From Lethocerus indicus (Eukaryota; Arthropoda; Insecta; Hemiptera; Belostomatidae), in the NCBI GenBank assembly GCA_019843655.1, contig JACDQD010000104.1, positions 4,092,001-4,156,000 on the forward strand: DNA of 64,000 nucleotides, in the 5' to 3' direction. The translations under genes were made by a program, and so were the position numbers. Position 1 is the stretch's first letter. Each line of letters starts with the position of its first letter. Below, piece after piece: positions 61,916 to 64,000 of the stretch. A model generated the notes under the pieces. The model did no database searches, was not told the DNA's origin, and saw only the letters and a program-made list of their open reading frames with translations.

Positions 61916-61967
61916 TCGGAGTGCAAAGGGTTAATTTTTCGGACTAGTACCGGCGGTGTATACTGAC

Positions 61968-62267
61968 CGTTGAGTACGTGTACGTAGACGCTGGCCGGGT
62001 TGGCGTTTGACGGTAGGCAGGTGTAGTTGCCGGAGTCGGTGAGGGCCGCCTTGGTGACCAGCAGTTTGCTCGTCGTGCCCGAGACGGTCTTCTCGGTCTC
62101 GAGGCTGATGCCGCCCCTCGGCGAGTCGAAATCGACGACGCTCGAGCCCTGGTACCAGAGCACGGAGCCGGGAGGCGTCGAGTGCACGTTCACCGAACAG
62201 GTTAGACTGATCGTCGAGCCTTTCTTCACGTAGACGTCCTCTGGGCCCCAGATGTTCGCCTGGGCAG
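61968..62267 (-). CDS. dpr-family protein, second immunoglobulin domain exon
   Basis: A 300-nt exon, phase 1 at both ends. The acceptor TTCGCAG ends at 62,268; the donor is G then GTCAGT (GT at 61,967-61,966). The protein opens AQANIWGPEDVYVKKGSTI and has the Ig cysteines in SLTC and NYTC about 60 residues apart, the core Trp in VLWYQ, DSPRGGISLETEKT and DSGNYTC, and ends ASVYVHVLN. The VYVKKGST start and SNA-ASV-VHVLNG ending are diagnostic of Ig2 in Dpr proteins, insect neuronal surface proteins that bind DIPs in synaptic partner recognition. No Ig1 exon was found between here and 64,000, so the gene must extend beyond the window. Intact and probably functional. Confidence 0.93.
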
Positions 62268-62429
62268 CTGCGAACAACCAACACTCCCCAACGTTTACAG
62301 ATCTGGTACCGAACAACTTCTACCAACAATCTTCTAAACGCTAATTCAACAATCTGAATATCACAACAGAAAAGTAACGAAGCTACTAAATTTTCCGTTT
62401 AGACTAGAAAAAAAATATATTTCTTAGAT

Positions 62430-62515
62430 TTTTTCTGTCTCCTCTCGCTGGTTTCGTATTTTGCTAGACCGGTTTGGTTGGTCGCCATCTTCAGTAGCGG
62501 TGTTAGTCACTAAAA
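62430..62515 (-). repeat. Truncated hammerhead-bearing PLE derivative, copy 5
   Basis: In reverse complement this holds agtgactaacaccgcta, the hammerhead region and accagcgagaggagacag. It lacks the outer inverted ends, and no target-site duplication is evident. Confidence 0.7.
62463..62498 (-). ncRNA. Degenerate hammerhead
   Basis: Helix I (GCUA/UAGC), CUGAAGA and the ACCGGU palindrome are intact, but the invariant G of GAAA is lost (reads CCAAACC) and helix II is damaged. It should be inactive. Confidence 0.6.
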
Positions 62516-62519
62516 CAAC

Positions 62520-63070
62520 TAGCACTTCGGATTTAATCGCTCAATTGGAGTTTTCACATACACAAGGATAATTCATGCCGCCCAGCGAAACCGTTAGCTT
62601 TGCCCGGCCAATTCATTTCGGTACCGGCCATAATTGAACGTGCAGGGGAATATAATTATCTATAATAACTGCTAAAAAGGGCGTAACGGTAAAATATTTG
62701 CCGGGATAAATTGGGTTATACATTTAACAATTTATTTATACGGACTAACGGGGGAATTGATGAGGGGAATGTGATTTGACGACTCCGCTCGAAAAAACGT
62801 CTATTGGTCAAAACTTTATTTTATGAGAGATTTTCCTGTCGTTCAACACATTCACGTTCATTTCACGTTTATTTAAGGCATACCTGGGTTTCAGAACACC
62901 CAAAGGGTACTTCGATTCATTCTATTTACATTTTATAAGTGTGACCGTTACATATTAACCTTATTTTCAATCCCTCAATCGGAGAACTCGGTACTGTCGT
63001 CCAAATTATTTTGTTGCTACACATCAAATTTTGTGGAAGGGTTAATAAAAACGGATGAACTGTCCTGCGG
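62520..63070. other. Probable dpr intron, no gene
   Basis: Nothing recognised on either strand. Confidence 0.45.
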
Positions 63071-63077
63071 TCTATAA

Positions 63078-63132
63078 ACTAGGCACTTTGGATGTTTTTC
63101 GGGCATCCTCACTGCACTGTCACTGTCACTTG
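63078..63132 (-). repeat. PLE-derivative fragment, inverted to copy 6
   Basis: In reverse complement it reads gtgacagtgcagtgagg then aacatccaaagtgcc, the segment that precedes the hammerhead in the 32.1- and 63.4-kb copies. It faces copy 6 about 270 bp away, so the two form an inverted pair. Confidence 0.7.
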
Positions 63133-63394
63133 TACCGTGGAGTTCGTCAGTTTTCCGTGTGTATATATACGTGTCTTATTGTGTTTTTTGGGGGGATGTT
63201 GTTTGTCCAATTTGAGTTGAGGGGGTGGGATTTTGTTAATCGGCTCAATTAAGTCAATGTCCCGGGATTGATTTCAATAAATTATTTATTTCGTAGTGCA
63301 GGCGCTTGATACTACACCCGCAAGACCGGCCCGTCTCGCGGGTTTGCAGACTACAAGCGCCGTATTCTTCAAAACAGACAACCACCGCAGTACA

Positions 63395-63585
63395 AGAGAC
63401 AGTGACAGTGCAGTGAGGATGCCTGAAAAACATTCAAAGTGCCGATAGTGACTAACACCGCTACTGAAGATGGCGAGCAGCCGAAACCGGTCTGGCAAAA
63501 GACCAAACCAGCGAGAGGAGACAGAAAGACAACAAATCTACGGTATTCCAAACCCTTGTAGACCACAAAACAGGTATGTTGAATC
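63395..63585 (+). mobile_element. Hammerhead-bearing PLE derivative, copy 6
   Basis: On plus: gtgacagtgcagtgagg, aacattcaaagtgcc, an intact hammerhead, ccagcgagaggagacagaaa, aaatctacggtattcc and gaccacaaaacaggt. This covers every segment found in the other copies and is the best full-length reference. A GC hairpin (caggcgcttg ... caagcgccg) lies just before it. Target-site duplications were not found. Confidence 0.8.
63460..63496 (+). ncRNA. Hammerhead ribozyme (type I), best-preserved dispersed copy
   Basis: Helix I is GCUA (63,460-63,463) with UGGC (63,493-63,496), one G-U pair. CUGAAGA is at 63,464-63,470, helix II GGC-GAGCA-GCC lies in 63,471-63,482 with one extra U at its base, and GAAA is at 63,483-63,486. 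Helix III is the palindrome ACCGGU (63,486-63,491), with cleavage predicted after C63,492. All invariant core bases are present. Confidence 0.75.
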
Positions 63586-63589
63586 TTAT

Positions 63590-64000
63590 ATTTCTGTCTA
63601 ATTCTGTCTAATGTAGCCACAGTATTTATACATTAAGATATATCTCATTCATGGGATAGTGCCCACCATTTGGTCATTGAATGATTTATACTCGGAATAA
63701 AACTAGTTCTATTCCGTCCTAAGTTCCCTTACTAGTTTTAAACCTTTGGACGAATTTAATTTTAAGGCTTATCTGACTGCTCTTAATTATCCACAACCCC
63801 CTTAATTCGGAATTTGAATTCGAAACAACCGTTTTACACTTTCGTAGAGAAAAGTTATTAATTAAATAAATTATTAAAAAAATATAAATAAACTTAGAAA
63901 AACCTAAAAATTTCTTTTTAAGAGATAAAAACGTATATAAGTCTAAATACGGATTTTGTGTTGAACCTAGTACTTTGTGTAACACGGCCGAATATATGTC
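63590..64000. other. AT-rich, no gene
   Basis: Nothing recognised. Confidence 0.45.

Noticed and set aside
61732..62316. Full 194-aa minus frame as a single-exon Ig protein
   Set aside because: The Ig domain has clear phase-1 splice boundaries at 62,267 and 61,968. The residues after HVLNG come from intron and the inverted repeat.

Overview
This 64-kb window is nuclear DNA from an arthropod, most likely an insect. The best evidence is two sets of exons from the dpr (defective proboscis extension response) family of neuronal immunoglobulin proteins, an arthropod-typical family, together with spliced genes, long introns and retrotransposons. Species cannot be named from the sequence. Almost everything is intron, intergenic DNA or repeat; very little is coding.

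Genes. A spliced F-box protein gene (two exons, about 453 aa, + strand) lies at 17,023-18,807. The last exon of a plus-strand dpr-like gene is at 34,996-35,114, with a poly(A) signal at 35,331. A second dpr-like gene lies on the minus strand: an Ig2 exon at 61,968-62,267 and a probable terminal exon at 57,429-57,508, followed by a long CG-rich probable 3' UTR down to about 55,805. The two dpr genes are therefore convergent, 3' end facing 3' end, about 20 kb apart. No upstream exon of the plus-strand copy was found, so the first 35 kb probably is its last intron, with the F-box gene nested inside. Three weaker coding candidates (6.5 kb minus, 16.3 kb minus, 44.8 kb plus) are listed with low confidence.

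Mobile and repetitive DNA. A broken Jockey-type LINE lies at 21.5-22.95 kb. It runs straight into a GC-rich satellite array (172-bp, then 170-bp monomers, to 27.77 kb), then a 77-bp minisatellite (28.3-30.56 kb), then a broken Penelope-like element (PLE) with reverse transcriptase and GIY-YIG endonuclease (30.57-32.06 kb). The PLE 3' flank contains a sequence that folds as a type I hammerhead ribozyme. The same unit is scattered at about 42.3, 48.4, 58.2, 62.5, 63.1 and 63.4 kb. Three of these short copies are flanked by 12-16-bp target-site duplications, so they behave as a small non-autonomous, ribozyme-bearing retroelement. A second Jockey fragment (57.66-58.14 kb) is interrupted by one of them. 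The 59.0-61.9 kb interval is a large inverted duplication with TTAA-flanked, piggyBac-like ends. A separate 170-bp-arm hairpin element lies at 8.94-9.35 kb.

The most interesting signal is the hammerhead-bearing PLE and its mobile derivatives, whose helix III strand is the palindrome ACCGGT. All comparisons were made by eye; no database search was run.
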